A stretch of DNA of 64,000 bases from Oceanobacillus zhaokaii (GTDB taxonomy: Bacteria; Bacillota; Bacilli; Bacillales; Amphibacillaceae): NCBI RefSeq assembly GCF_003352005.1, contig NZ_CP024848.1, forward strand, positions 319,001-383,000, read 5' to 3'. Both the position numbers and the translations under genes were made by a program. Of the stretch, positions 16,502-26,983 are shown one piece after another. The notes under the pieces are model-generated. The model was given only the letters and a program-made list of their open reading frames with translations. It had not been told where the DNA came from and did not search any database. The first letter of the stretch is position 1; each line of letters opens with the position of its first letter.

Positions 16502-17404
16502 TTAAGAGAAAAAAGTTTCCATTGAAAGAGAATCTACATCATCACTTTTTGTCGCATTTATAAATCGTTTGATTGAATTAATTTTTCTTTCCGTTTCAGT
16601 ATAGCCTTGGGTATATAAGATTTCTAGCTTCCTATGATCTTTTTCAATTCTGCTTGCCTTTAAAGGCTGCTCGGGTTGGATAAAAAATACTTCTTCTCGT
16701 TTCTCCATTTCCCATAGAATTTGCATCGTTTGATTATACCTGAGATGACGATCGCGTAATAATTTTATTAATTCCGGTTTATTTCTAAAGAAACGTTTGA
16801 AGAACCAGTTTAGTTTTGTTCCTTTTTTTATGTATCCTTTGTTTCTTGTAAGTATTACGACATTCTTTTTTAAACCACTTTCTAGTAATGGTTTGATAGG
16901 AATTGGGTCCGAGACACCGCCGTCCATTAATTCGATTTCATTATGGAAGATGCTAGATGCAAGCACAGGTAATGAACAAGATGCACGTATTATTCTGATT
17001 AAGTCATCCATGGAATTGTATTGACTGAAATAAAAGGGTTTTCCCGTGTTAATATCTGTTGTGCCAATGATAAACTTTGAAGCTGATGCTTGAAATAAAC
17101 CAAAATCAATAGGAACGAGTTCTCGAGGGATTTTATCAAAGATGTAATCCATTCCGAATAATTCTCTCTCTTGAATCATTTTTAGAAAGGAGACGGACAT
17201 TGGATTTTCACTGACCCTTTTCAAAATTTGATAGTTGCGTTCACGTTGCTTTGCAATAAAAGAACTACCGATTAGTGCTCCTGCAGACGCAGTTGCTACG
17301 ATAGGGAATTCAATTCCCTTATCTAAAAAAAGGTCGAGTACTCCTGCCGTATAGGCACATCTCATACCTCCGCCTTCTAATAAAAGGCCAACGTTATCGT
17401 TCAA
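16502..17404 (-). CDS. Patatin-like phospholipase family protein (YjjU-like)
   Basis: A 300-residue serine hydrolase. The oxyanion loop is EGGGMRCAYTAGVLD (residues 10-24), the nucleophile is Ser40 in ATASAGAL, and the dyad Asp161 is in MDGGVSDP. The usual GxSxG elbow reads TASAG, so the first Gly is Thr, a substitution I take as family variation. Known patatins hydrolyse acyl esters of phospholipids. The cellular substrate of this bacterial subgroup is not known. The start is TTG 17404 with GGGAAGTGGG upstream. It has no transport signal, so it is cytosolic. Confidence 0.87.
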   Translation of the reverse strand: MNDNVGLLLEGGGMRCAYTAGVLDLFLDKGIEFPIVATASAGALIGSSFIAKQRERNYQILKRVSENPMSVSFLKMIQERELFGMDYIFDKIPRELVPIDFGLFQASASKFIIGTTDINTGKPFYFSQYNSMDDLIRIIRASCSLPVLASSIFHNEIELMDGGVSDPIPIKPLLESGLKKNVVILTRNKGYIKKGTKLNWFFKRFFRNKPELIKLLRDRHLRYNQTMQILWEMEKREEVFFIQPEQPLKASRIEKDHRKLEILYTQGYTETERKINSIKRFINATKSDDVDSLSMETFFS

Positions 17405-17526
17405 TTTAAGCCCACTTCCCTTATAGTATATAGCTATTTTATATCTATTGTTTGAGAGGAATATCTTTAAAGAATAATGGAGTATACCACTAGTAATTTA
17501 TGTGCCGATATCCAGTATTATTCTAG

Positions 17527-18520
17527 TTATGCATATTGCTTAATAATCTCCGCAAGCATACGAATACCTGCCATTCGCTTTTCGATACCAGGGAAGTTTG
17601 GGATAATTGTTACCTCATCCGCATGATACATCTCTGCTAGTCGAATGATTTCTTCTCTTACCTGTTTAGGGTTGCCGATGATTGCCCTTTTGCGAATCTG
17701 ATGTATCTTTTGCTTTTCAAAAGGTGTAAAAGAATGGTGGTTCGCAGTATCGATGGAAGGGAAGTAGCGAGGGTTCTTTGCTGTTTCAAGTGATACCATC
17801 CACAAATCAAAGGCCCTTGCTAATTGTTCAGCTTCCGATGCAGTTTCTGCAACTATAACGAAAACAGCAATCGATACAAAAGGGTTGCTATGAAATATGG
17901 AAGGTTGAAAGTGCTCCCGATACCTCTCGACGCTTCCTCTGCCATCTGGTTTGATGAAATGTGCAAATGTAAAAGCAGTTCCATTGAAAGCAGCGATATT
18001 TGTACTTTCGCCACCACCACCAAGCATCCAAACCTCCGGCATTGTTTCGCTAATCGGTGTAGCAGTTAATGTAGGAAAACGGTGATTCTCTGACCTTTCA
18101 CCCGCTATGTATCTTACAATATCTTTTACTTGTTGTTTGTAGGTTAATCTTTCGCTCTTTTCTTCATTCAGCACACGGTTAATCATCCTTCCACCGCTGC
18201 TATTGCCGATTCCGAGGTCAATCCGATTTGGGTGGAGTGCCTCAAGTGTAAGGAAATTTTCCGCTACCTTATACGGGCTGTAATGAGGGAGCATCACGCC
18301 ACCTGAGCCAATACGTATTCTTTGCTGACGCCAAATACATTATAATCATTTCTGGAGAACTGCTTGCAATCGAGAATGCTTGATGTTGTTCCGGTACCCA
18401 ATGACGATGGTACCCAAGTTCGTCTGCTAGCTTCGCAAGTTCTGTAGTTTGTAATAATGCATCCCTTGCACTGAATCCTTCGTCAATTAATACATAATCA
18501 AGTATATTTAATGGAACCAT
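17527..18520 (-). pseudogene. LLM class flavin-dependent oxidoreductase, frameshifted
   Basis: Two frames together make one luciferase-like monooxygenase of about 330 residues. The 5' part (start ATG 18520, with AAGGTGA upstream) reads through LADELGYHRHWVPEQHQAF and SSPEMIIMYLASAK, then runs out of register. The 3' part continues in another frame from IRIGSGGVMLPHYSPYKVAENF to the end at 17527. The switch falls near 18325, where about 3n+2 bases (possibly 8) appear missing compared with the usual AKTSRIRVGSGG. This is either a real inactivating deletion or a sequencing error. An internal GTG at 18297 could start the 3' part, but that would lack the first flavin-binding strands. Confidence 0.85.
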
Positions 18521-18670
18521 AATTCACCTTCTTTCAATTTAAACTATATTAATTTTCCTATAGTGAGACTAATATGGCAATAAAATGGATTTGCGGAAAG
18601 GCGGGTGAACTGTAATCCTACTGATAATCCTGAACTCCTATGGATAATCTACACTCATATCAATCAAACA

Positions 18671-18709
18671 AAAAAGGAATTTCTACCAAAATAGTAGAAA
18701 TCCCTTTTT
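18671..18709 (-). terminator. Terminator of the pullulanase gene
   Basis: AAAAAGGAATTTCTAC and GTAGAAATCCCTTTTT pair with one mismatch, giving a T-rich end on both strands. It lies 34 bases past the pullulanase stop codon. Confidence 0.8.
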
Positions 18710-18742
18710 CATTCTATAAGTGATAGAAAAACTAAAAAATGC

Positions 18743-20917
18743 TTACTCGACACGGGTTCCTCCTATATTCACATAGAAATCCGGACTCTCACTCGCCAGG
18801 ACTTTTCTCGATTTCTGTAAAACGACTAATTCAAGTGGATCAATAAACGTATATTCCCCAATTATGGTTCTTTCATCCCACCGTTTTTGAGGGGAATTAG
18901 TAATGTTGACTTTCCAGTTTCCAGGTGAAGGCAATTGCAGTGGCTGCTGCTCCTTCGTCGGATTTACATAGATTGAGAAATCTTCCAAATCACCAAGTAA
19001 CGTGAATCCGAAAACAGGATTCGGTGTTTCCAGAATATGGAGTCTCCTGTTTATTTCATCCTTGGATGTCATTCGAAAAACATTATATTTCTTCCTCAAG
19101 GCAATCAATGATTTGACGAATTCAACAGATTCATTTTCCAAGGCTCTCTTTTGCCAATCCAGTTGGTTAATCGCGTCACCAGAAATATAACTATTTTCTT
19201 CCCCAAATTTACTCCTGAACCATTCCTGGCCTGCATGAATAAATGGCACACCTTGACTTAATAATGTGATTCCAGTTGCCAGCTGCTGCATTTTCTTCCG
19301 ATCCATTTCACTTGTGTCTTTATTCGTTAATTCCAGTCGGTCCCATAATGTATGATTATCATGACACTCGACATAATTAACCGTTTGTGTCACTTCAGAT
19401 ACGAAGGTAGACCCGAACAGGTTATAAGCAGACCCGGAAACAAGTCCTGGCAATCGCTCAAGAAAGCGTCCATTGCCGTTAACGTATCCTGTATCACCCG
19501 CATGGAATAAGTTGCCTTTTAAAGAATCCCGGAAGAAATCGTTGAAAAAACGTGTGCTTTTTAATTGAGCAGAATTTCTGCTCGTCGCTTTCTTTTCTGT
19601 TGCCAGTGCGGTTGAAAGCTCCCAGCCTTCACCTAACAGCATAATAGGCACAGGTTCTTCTTTACAGTGTTCCTCGATTTGGCGCATTGTTTCAATATCA
19701 ATTGCACCCATTAAATCGAAGCGGAACCCATCAACATGGTACTCTTTCAGCCAGAAGTCAATTGTATCCAAAATAAACGCACGTGCCATTCCACGCTCAG
19801 ATGCAATATCGTTCCCAACCCCTGTTCCATTACTTAAATGTCCATTTTCGTGATATCGGAAATAATACCCGGGAACAAGTTTTTCAAATGGAGACTCTTC
19901 CATAATATAGACATGATTTAAAACAACATCGAGAATGACAGAAATACCCTCACGGTGAAAGGCACCAATCATCTCCTTACATTCATTAATCCTTGCAAAA
20001 GGATTTTCCGGAACGACAGAGTAACTTCCCTCGGGGACTTGGAAGTAGAGCGGATCATATCCCCAATTATAATTTTGTGTTGGATTAAGCTCATCGACAC
20101 GTGCATAATCGTTGATTGGCAATAATTGAACATGGGTGCAGCCTAGCTCCTTAATATAAGAAAGGGCTGTAGAGTAGCCATTTTTTGTCGTTGTTCCTAT
20201 TTCAGCTAGACCTAAAAACTTTCCATTATTTATTACATTACTATCAGGATGAATTGTTGCATCACGGACATGTAACTCATAAATAATCGCATCTTGCAGG
20301 CTAGTTGGTTTTGGTCTAAATTGATTGTTCTCATCTACTTGCTTCAATTTGGAAAAGTCAACGACGATTCCTTTTTCACTATTTGGTAACATTGCTTTCG
20401 CGTATGGATCGTTAACAAGTATCGTCTTTCCGTTTATGTTGACCTCATACTCATAGGTTGCCCCATGCCAGTTTCCAGAAACGGTTGCATTCCATACACC
20501 GCGATTCTGACGTTGTAGTTCATAACATTGCTCATCTAATCGCACCTTTACATGAATAGCAGTAGGAGCCCAGACGGCGAAGGTTGTCGCTGATTCCTTG
20601 CAATGTGCACCAAGGATTGCATCAACTGCTGAATAATTATTATCAAACCATTTTGTGCGTACGATTGCACCAGCAAAGATAGGAATATGTTGCTCTCCCC
20701 ACTGAAGGATGAGCGTCTCACCAATCGGAAGGTCCTCGTAAAACTGGATTATGATCGTTGTATCGTCTCTTTGATTTTCAATATAGGTTTGAAAATACTT
20801 CTCCTTATTTTCCCAATAAATAATTGGCTCCATATGAAGATTTGGTACTGAAAATCGGTCTTTAAAGATGACGGTCAGTCTTCGGACATCATCAATCCAA
20901 GCGATTGTGGTATTCAC
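18743..20917 (-). CDS. amyX: Type I pullulanase
   Basis: 724 residues, matching AmyX of Bacillus (about 718). Residues 100-210 hold a CBM48-type domain (TTFAVWAPTA), followed by the GH13 barrel. Type I pullulanase signature YNWGYDPL is present, as are the nucleophile Asp in DGFRFDLMG, the acid Glu in LLGEGWEL and ECHDNHTLWD. It cleaves alpha-1,6 branch points of pullulan, amylopectin and glycogen. There is no signal peptide, so it is cytosolic. The GTG start at 20917 is supported by AAAGGAG. Divergence from glgBCDAP suggests it debranches glycogen to let GlgP finish degradation. Confidence 0.95.
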   Translation of the reverse strand: MNTTIAWIDDVRRLTVIFKDRFSVPNLHMEPIIYWENKEKYFQTYIENQRDDTTIIIQFYEDLPIGETLILQWGEQHIPIFAGAIVRTKWFDNNYSAVDAILGAHCKESATTFAVWAPTAIHVKVRLDEQCYELQRQNRGVWNATVSGNWHGATYEYEVNINGKTILVNDPYAKAMLPNSEKGIVVDFSKLKQVDENNQFRPKPTSLQDAIIYELHVRDATIHPDSNVINNGKFLGLAEIGTTTKNGYSTALSYIKELGCTHVQLLPINDYARVDELNPTQNYNWGYDPLYFQVPEGSYSVVPENPFARINECKEMIGAFHREGISVILDVVLNHVYIMEESPFEKLVPGYYFRYHENGHLSNGTGVGNDIASERGMARAFILDTIDFWLKEYHVDGFRFDLMGAIDIETMRQIEEHCKEEPVPIMLLGEGWELSTALATEKKATSRNSAQLKSTRFFNDFFRDSLKGNLFHAGDTGYVNGNGRFLERLPGLVSGSAYNLFGSTFVSEVTQTVNYVECHDNHTLWDRLELTNKDTSEMDRKKMQQLATGITLLSQGVPFIHAGQEWFRSKFGEENSYISGDAINQLDWQKRALENESVEFVKSLIALRKKYNVFRMTSKDEINRRLHILETPNPVFGFTLLGDLEDFSIYVNPTKEQQPLQLPSPGNWKVNITNSPQKRWDERTIIGEYTFIDPLELVVLQKSRKVLASESPDFYVNIGGTRVE

Positions 20918-21140
20918 GGAAGCAACTCCTTTATCAAACTTACCATTTTAGTATATGTTTCCTATTCCAGAAAAGGAATAAAATTTATGTATGCATTAGC
21001 AGAGGATAACCAGTTTAGGCGGTTTGTAAACATAAGTTAATAGTTAACGAGTAGATTCGATAAAAAACGACAACAACACTTGATATTATAAGTTTTATGT
21101 CGAACGAATTTTCCGACAAGTGGGTTGAAGTAGCAAATAA

Positions 21141-21169
21141 TTCAAACTATAATTAAAAATAATTATAAT
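21141..21169 (+). promoter_or_regulatory. Candidate promoter of the glgBCDAP operon
   Basis: TTCAAA (21141-21146), 17 bases, TATAAT (21164-21169), in the 294-base gap shared with amyX. It looks like a sigma-A promoter. I do not see the sigma-E type elements known for B. subtilis glgB, nor a good CcpA site. Confidence 0.5.
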
Positions 21170-21211
21170 ATTGGAATTCTGCATCGTTTTAATAAGTGCA
21201 GCTAGGTTCAT

Positions 21212-23137
21212 ATGAGGGGGAGCATATTGTACTTCAACATTTCAGAGCAAGACATCTATCTATTTCATCAAGGCACAAATTATCGTAGTCACAAAATATT
21301 GGGTTGCCACCAAATTGAATGGGAAGGTATTCAAGGTCATCGGTTTGCGGTTTGGGCACCGAATGCGGATAGTGTTCGTGTTGTAGGAGATTTTAATCAT
21401 TGGGATGGAAATAGTCATGTCCTAAGGAGAGTTACGAATGAGGGGCTATGGGTTGGTTTTTTTGAAGATATCCCAGTAGGTTCCGCTTATAAATATAAAT
21501 TAACTTCTTCTAATGAACAGCTCCCTTTAAAGGCAGATCCTTATGCTATTCAATCGGAGCTGCGACCAGCAACAGCGTCACTTACAACTGCTAATTCAAC
21601 CTATGATTGGCATGATGAAGAATGGCAAGAAAGCAGAAAAGTGTACAATCCACATCAATCGCCAATCACCATTTATGAAGTACATTTAGGTTCATGGAAG
21701 AAGAAAGAATCGGGTGAATACTATACATATCAGGAGCTTGCGGATGAGTTACTCCCATACGTGAAATCACTGGGATTTACTCATATTGAACTGCTTCCAT
21801 TATCTGAGCACCCATTTGACTTATCGTGGGGCTATCAGACAACCGGTTATTTTTCCGTTACATCAAGGTATGGAACTCCTGATGAATTTAAATATTTTGT
21901 TGATATGTGCCACAGGCATGATATCGGAGTCATTATGGACTGGGTTCCGGGGCATTTTTGTAAAGACGATTTTGCATTAAGGAGATTTGATGGGCGGCCC
22001 TTGTACGAATATGCCGATCCGAAAAAATCAGAGAAAAAAGCTTGGGGAACATTAACCTTTGACTTTGGTCGTCCTGAAGTACAAAGCTTCTTAATATCCA
22101 ACGCACTTTTCTGGCTTGAGGAATACCATATTGATGGCATCAGGGTTGATGCTGTCGCAAGTATGCTGCATCTTAACTTTGACAGACCAGATGGCGAGGA
22201 GAAAATCTATAACTCATTTGGTGGGGAAGAGAATCTTGAAGCATACGCATTTATTCGCAAACTAAATGAAGTGGTTTTTTCTTACAAGCCAAGTACGTTA
22301 ATGATGGCTGAAGATAGTTCTGATCTTCCTCTTGTAACTGCCCCGACCTATTCTGGTGGTCTCGGTTTTAATTTTAAGTGGAATATGGGTTGGATGAATG
22401 ACATGCTGAAATACATGAAGAAAGAACCCGTACACCGTAAGTGGCATCACAATCTGCTTACATTCTCTTTTATGTATACTCACTCAGAAAATTTCTTATT
22501 ACCATTATCACATGATGAGGTCGTTCATGGTAAAAAATCCCTATTGGATAAAATGCCTGGTGATCAGTGGCAGCAGTTTGCCAATCTAAGATTGCTGTAT
22601 GGGTATATGATGGCGCACCCAGGTAAGAAGCTTTTATTTATGGGGGGTGAGCTTGGCCAATATGCAGAATGGAAGGATAAAGAACAATTAGACTGGCATT
22701 TATTAAACTATCCATTACATCACGGGATCTATACGTATGTAAAAGCCTTAAATCGTTTCTATCAGAAGCATCCGCAATTATTCGAGTATGATCATAATCC
22801 TCGAGGCTTTGAATGGGTTGACCCACATAATATTGATCAAAGTATTGTTGCCTTTAGAAGAAAGGGTAAGCAATCAGATGATGATCTAGTTATTATATGT
22901 AATTTTACACCTGTAACATATTATGATTATAAAGTTGGAGTTCCAGTTCCAGGGAAATATCGGGAAATTTTTAACTCAGATCAATCTGAATATGGTGGTT
23001 CAGGGGTGACTAGTGAAGTAGAACATTTTAGCTTTCCAGAAAAATGGCATGGATTGCCACAGCACATCAAGATTAAAGTTCCGCCTTTGGCTATTTCTGT
23101 TTTTCATCAAGCTAAAGTGGAGGATCCACCCACTTAA
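21212..23137 (+). CDS. glgB: 1,4-alpha-glucan branching enzyme
   Basis: 641 residues: a CBM48 domain (HRFAVWAPNADSVRVVGDFNHW) then a GH13 barrel. Catalytic residues lie in GIRVDAVASML (Asp nucleophile), MMAEDSSDLP (Glu) and PLSHDEVVHGK (third acidic site). It introduces alpha-1,6 branches into glycogen. First gene of glgBCDAP. The start is uncertain: ATG 21212 has only a weak TAGG upstream, while TTG 21227 has AGGGGGAG at 5-6 bases. The two differ by five residues outside any domain. The gap to glgC is 116 bases. Confidence 0.96.
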   Translation: MRGSILYFNISEQDIYLFHQGTNYRSHKILGCHQIEWEGIQGHRFAVWAPNADSVRVVGDFNHWDGNSHVLRRVTNEGLWVGFFEDIPVGSAYKYKLTSSNEQLPLKADPYAIQSELRPATASLTTANSTYDWHDEEWQESRKVYNPHQSPITIYEVHLGSWKKKESGEYYTYQELADELLPYVKSLGFTHIELLPLSEHPFDLSWGYQTTGYFSVTSRYGTPDEFKYFVDMCHRHDIGVIMDWVPGHFCKDDFALRRFDGRPLYEYADPKKSEKKAWGTLTFDFGRPEVQSFLISNALFWLEEYHIDGIRVDAVASMLHLNFDRPDGEEKIYNSFGGEENLEAYAFIRKLNEVVFSYKPSTLMMAEDSSDLPLVTAPTYSGGLGFNFKWNMGWMNDMLKYMKKEPVHRKWHHNLLTFSFMYTHSENFLLPLSHDEVVHGKKSLLDKMPGDQWQQFANLRLLYGYMMAHPGKKLLFMGGELGQYAEWKDKEQLDWHLLNYPLHHGIYTYVKALNRFYQKHPQLFEYDHNPRGFEWVDPHNIDQSIVAFRRKGKQSDDDLVIICNFTPVTYYDYKVGVPVPGKYREIFNSDQSEYGGSGVTSEVEHFSFPEKWHGLPQHIKIKVPPLAISVFHQAKVEDPPT

Positions 23138-23253
23138 TGTTAGTTAATGAATTAGTCATTTATGTGAGATGGTCTTAATCATATATGTTTTGTTAAAGCT
23201 CATTATCTCTCGTGCTATGCGGGATAAATCAATTTTTGAAGGAGGACATAGAT

Positions 23254-24408
23254 TTGGAAGAGATTATCGGGATGTTGTTAGCTGGAGGAGAAGGAAAACG
23301 ATTAGGTGCATTAACGAATAATATTGCAAAGCCAGCTGTACCATTTGGTGGAAAATATCGGATTATCGATTTTACATTGAGCAATTGTACAAATTCTAAC
23401 ATTCAAACGCTAGGAGTATTAACACAATATTCACCTCTTGAACTGAATCGGCATATTGGTAACGGAAAACCTTGGGATATGAACCGTGGGACTGGTGGCG
23501 TGTCCGTACTTTCACCGTATACCGCTAAGAACGGTGGGGACTGGTACTCTGGAACCGCTGATGCAATCTATCAAAATATCCATTTCATAAATCAACATAA
23601 TCCCGAGTATGTCCTTGTTATTTCTGGTGATCATATTTATCAAATGGATTACCAACGACTGCTGGAACAGCATAAAGCGAATAATGCAGATGCAACAATA
23701 TCTGTAATCGAAGTTCCTTGGGAGGAAGCATCACGATTTGGCATTCTGAATACGACGGAAAGTTTGCGAATCTATGAATTTGATGAAAAACCATTAAATC
23801 CAAAAAGTAATCTAGCTTCAATGGGAATCTATATCTTTACTTGGGAAACATTGAAAGCATATTTAATAAAAGATGCACAGAAGAAGTCATCCAGCCATGA
23901 TTTTGGAAAGGATATTATTCCTGCAATGTTAGATAATGACCTGCGTCTTTACGCTTATCAATTCGATGGCTATTGGAAAGATGTCGGAACAATTCAAAGC
24001 TACTGGGAAGCAAATATGGACTTGTTGGATGAGGATTGGGGACAAGCATTAAACAATAAAAACTGGAAAATATATACCAATGACTCTAACTTCCCACCGC
24101 AATTTATCGGTGAAGGTGCAGTAGTTCATCATTCGCTCGTTAATTCTGGATGCTTTGTCTATGGAACGATTGAAAGCTCGGTGCTATTTAAGAATGTAGT
24201 AGTGGAACGCGGCTGTGTAATTAATCAATCGATCTTGCATCAAGGAGTGAAAATAGGGAAAAATACCACGCTAGAACGTGTCATTGTTATGGAAAATACA
24301 GAAATACCTGAAGGAACAAGTATTCGAATTAGTGAAAAAGAAGAGCCGCTTGTAATCAATCAAGAAATTTTATCAGGGATGTTGACACTATCTGGGGAGG
24401 AAATTTAA
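23254..24408 (+). CDS. glgC: Glucose-1-phosphate adenylyltransferase, catalytic subunit
   Basis: About 384 residues from TTG 23254, chosen because AAGGAGG (23239-23245) lies 8 bases upstream. The frame is open further upstream to 23212, but that part spans the RBS. The N-terminal nucleotidyltransferase motif [11 protein letters not shown] and [15 protein letters not shown] are intact, as are [10 protein letters not shown] and FDEKP. The C-terminal half is a left-handed beta-helix ([13 protein letters not shown]). It makes ADP-glucose from glucose-1-phosphate and ATP, the committed step of glycogen synthesis. It overlaps glgD by one base. Confidence 0.96.
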   Translation: MEEIIGMLLAGGEGKRLGALTNNIAKPAVPFGGKYRIIDFTLSNCTNSNIQTLGVLTQYSPLELNRHIGNGKPWDMNRGTGGVSVLSPYTAKNGGDWYSGTADAIYQNIHFINQHNPEYVLVISGDHIYQMDYQRLLEQHKANNADATISVIEVPWEEASRFGILNTTESLRIYEFDEKPLNPKSNLASMGIYIFTWETLKAYLIKDAQKKSSSHDFGKDIIPAMLDNDLRLYAYQFDGYWKDVGTIQSYWEANMDLLDEDWGQALNNKNWKIYTNDSNFPPQFIGEGAVVHHSLVNSGCFVYGTIESSVLFKNVVVERGCVINQSILHQGVKIGKNTTLERVIVMENTEIPEGTSIRISEKEEPLVINQEILSGMLTLSGEEI

Positions 24409-25514
24409 TGGACACAATGATGGGTTTAATAAACTTGGAGCATGAACACCATATTTTTAATGAATTAACTTATTTCCGCAATGGTTCCTCCATCCCTTTT
24501 GGCGGGAGATATCGCATGATTGATTTTGCACTTTCAAATATGGTAAATTCTGGTGTGCAGGAGGTTGCAATTTTTGCCCGTTCAAAATTTCGCTCCTTGC
24601 TTGACCATCTTGGAACAGGTGAAAATTGGAGTTTAGATCGGAGAAATGGCGGATTATATATCCTGCCTCCTGACTGGAATGACCCAACGGATATGTCTAG
24701 AGGGGACTTGCAATTCTTTCATAATAATCGTGATTATTTTCGCCGGGGTAAATCATCTTATGTATTAATTAGTGGAAGTCAGTTTATTTCTAATACCGAT
24801 TATCATGATGCTTTCAAGTTTCATCTCGATCGAAAAGCAGATGTGACACTGATTTCAACGAAAATCGAAGAGCTGCAACCGGAGCATAATTCGTATTTTC
24901 GAATTGAATCAGACGATATTGGTTGGGTGAAAAATATTACGAATGACCGGAAGAACCCGACACTCTTTACAGGAGTTTATATTATAAATAAAGAATTATT
25001 AATGGAGATAGTGGATGATTGTATTGCGTATAACAATAATCACTTTTTTGTTCATGGGATTAAAGAACGTCTCGCAGATTTGAAAGTTCAAACATATCGG
25101 CATCGGGGATACAGTGCATTTGTTAACACGATTGAAAGCTATTATCGCCAAAATATGAAACTATTAGCAGAGGAAAACTATCGAGAACTATTTTATCAGC
25201 CAACCTTCATAAGAACAAAAATATCAACAAGTCCACCAGTGAAATATCGTAAAGATTCGGTTGTGAAAAATTCAATTCTGGCGAATGGATGTACGATTGC
25301 TGGGGAGGTAGAAGATAGTATTTTATTTAGGGGAGTTTCTGTGAAAAAGGGGACAACGATTAAGAATTCTATCATTATGCAGCGCTGTACAATTGATGAA
25401 GGGGTATATTTGGAAAATGTGATTTTGGATAAGGATGTTCATGTAACAGAAGGACAGCGGATTATCGGCTCGAAAGATAAGCCATATGTTGTTGCGAAAA
25501 GACAAACGGTTTAA
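24408..25514 (+). CDS. glgD: Glucose-1-phosphate adenylyltransferase regulatory subunit
   Basis: 368 residues, homologous to GlgC along its length (PFGGRYRMIDFALSN, then a C-terminal beta-helix KNSIIMQRCTIDEGVY). The glycine-rich nucleotide loop is missing: the start reads MGLINLEHEHHIF in place of LLAGGxGxRL. This is the usual state of GlgD, which boosts GlgC in a heteromer rather than acting alone. The ATG overlaps the glgC stop (TAATG), implying translational coupling. Confidence 0.95.
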   Translation: MDTMMGLINLEHEHHIFNELTYFRNGSSIPFGGRYRMIDFALSNMVNSGVQEVAIFARSKFRSLLDHLGTGENWSLDRRNGGLYILPPDWNDPTDMSRGDLQFFHNNRDYFRRGKSSYVLISGSQFISNTDYHDAFKFHLDRKADVTLISTKIEELQPEHNSYFRIESDDIGWVKNITNDRKNPTLFTGVYIINKELLMEIVDDCIAYNNNHFFVHGIKERLADLKVQTYRHRGYSAFVNTIESYYRQNMKLLAEENYRELFYQPTFIRTKISTSPPVKYRKDSVVKNSILANGCTIAGEVEDSILFRGVSVKKGTTIKNSIIMQRCTIDEGVYLENVILDKDVHVTEGQRIIGSKDKPYVVAKRQTV

Positions 25515-25546
25515 TCGTTATACCGAAGAAAGGGGAGATATTATAA

Positions 25547-26977
25547 ATGGAAAACGTATTATTTGTTGCATCAGAATGTGTGCCTTTTATTAAAACGGGG
25601 GGACTTGCAGATGTCGTTGGTTCTCTGCCACAGGCATTGAAGCAGAATGAACAAATAGAAACACGTGTCATTTTACCACTTTATGACGAAATAGCGGACG
25701 AATGGAGAAGCAAAATGGAATATCTCACCTCCTTCGATGTCAAACTTGGGTGGCGTAATCAAGAAGTGAGCATATTTACATTAACCCATGATCAAATCAT
25801 CTATTACTTTATCGCCAATGACTATTATTTCACGAGGAAGGGTATCTATGGATATTATGATGATGGAGAACGGTTTGTATTCTTTGGTCAAGCGGTTATT
25901 GAAGCGTTGGCACACCTTGATTTTAAACCAGATATTCTTCATGCACATGATTGGCAGGCTGGTATTGCTGTAGCACTTGCCAATATTCTTAAGCCAATTG
26001 ATGGAATGAAAACTGTTTTCACGATCCATAATATTAAATATCAAGGCTTAATGCCAATTGATACTTTTCCCGATTTTTTTGAACTAGAACGAGAGCATAT
26101 CGGCGGTATGGAATGGGACGGAATGTTGAACTGTTTGAAAAGTGCATTGTTTCATGCTGATAAAATTACAACTGTAAGTCCGACATACGCAGAAGAGATT
26201 AAGAACCCATATTATGGGGAAGGCTTAGATCCAATGCTAATTGAAAGGGAACAGGATTTAGTAGGTATTCTAAATGGAATTGACACAAGGGAATATAATC
26301 CATTGACAGATCCAAATCTTAGTGTAAATTATCGCTCTGCCCGAGCGAAGAAAATCGAGAATCGTATTATTCTCCAAAAGAAGCTCGGACTTCCTATTGA
26401 AGGGAATATGCCATTATACATTATTATAACAAGACTAGTAGAACAAAAGGGTCTGCATCTCGTGCAGACTATATTAGAGGAATTCATTCAAGAGGATGTT
26501 CAATTTATTATACTAGGTACCGGTGAGCCGGAATTTGAACATTATTTCTCTGATCTTGCAAATCGCTATCCTAATAAAGTATCCGCACTTATTACCTTTA
26601 ATGAAGGACTAGCAAGGCAATTATATGCGAGTGCAGACTTCTTTGTGATGCCGTCTAAATTCGAACCATGCGGGTTAGCACAGCTTATCGCCTTACAATA
26701 TAAAACCGTGCCAATCGTTCGGGAAACCGGTGGACTTAAGGATACTGTTATTCCATATAACGAACTAACTGGTGAAGGAAATGGTTTTAGTTTTGCAAAC
26801 TATAATGCACATGAACTGTTACGAGTTCTACGTTATTCCTTAGCAATATATCATTATCAAACTGAATGGCAGCAATTGCTCCGAAATGTGAATAAGAGCC
26901 AGTTTAGCTGGAAGGATTCCGCTCATGATTATAGCAATCTGTACGAACAATTAGTCCCAACACCAATCTATCGATAG
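25547..26977 (+). CDS. glgA: Glycogen synthase (ADP-glucose type, GT5)
   Basis: A 476-residue GT-B glycosyltransferase. ADP-glucose binding motif KTGGLADVVGSLP lies at residues 16-28. Acceptor and donor residues lie in HAHDWQAG, in the C-terminal PSKFEPCGLAQL and in ETGGLKDTV. It elongates alpha-1,4-glucan from ADP-glucose. AAAGGGGAG lies upstream of ATG 25547, 32 bases after glgD. Confidence 0.97.
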   Translation: MENVLFVASECVPFIKTGGLADVVGSLPQALKQNEQIETRVILPLYDEIADEWRSKMEYLTSFDVKLGWRNQEVSIFTLTHDQIIYYFIANDYYFTRKGIYGYYDDGERFVFFGQAVIEALAHLDFKPDILHAHDWQAGIAVALANILKPIDGMKTVFTIHNIKYQGLMPIDTFPDFFELEREHIGGMEWDGMLNCLKSALFHADKITTVSPTYAEEIKNPYYGEGLDPMLIEREQDLVGILNGIDTREYNPLTDPNLSVNYRSARAKKIENRIILQKKLGLPIEGNMPLYIIITRLVEQKGLHLVQTILEEFIQEDVQFIILGTGEPEFEHYFSDLANRYPNKVSALITFNEGLARQLYASADFFVMPSKFEPCGLAQLIALQYKTVPIVRETGGLKDTVIPYNELTGEGNGFSFANYNAHELLRVLRYSLAIYHYQTEWQQLLRNVNKSQFSWKDSAHDYSNLYEQLVPTPIYR

Positions 26978-26983
26978 GGAGAG

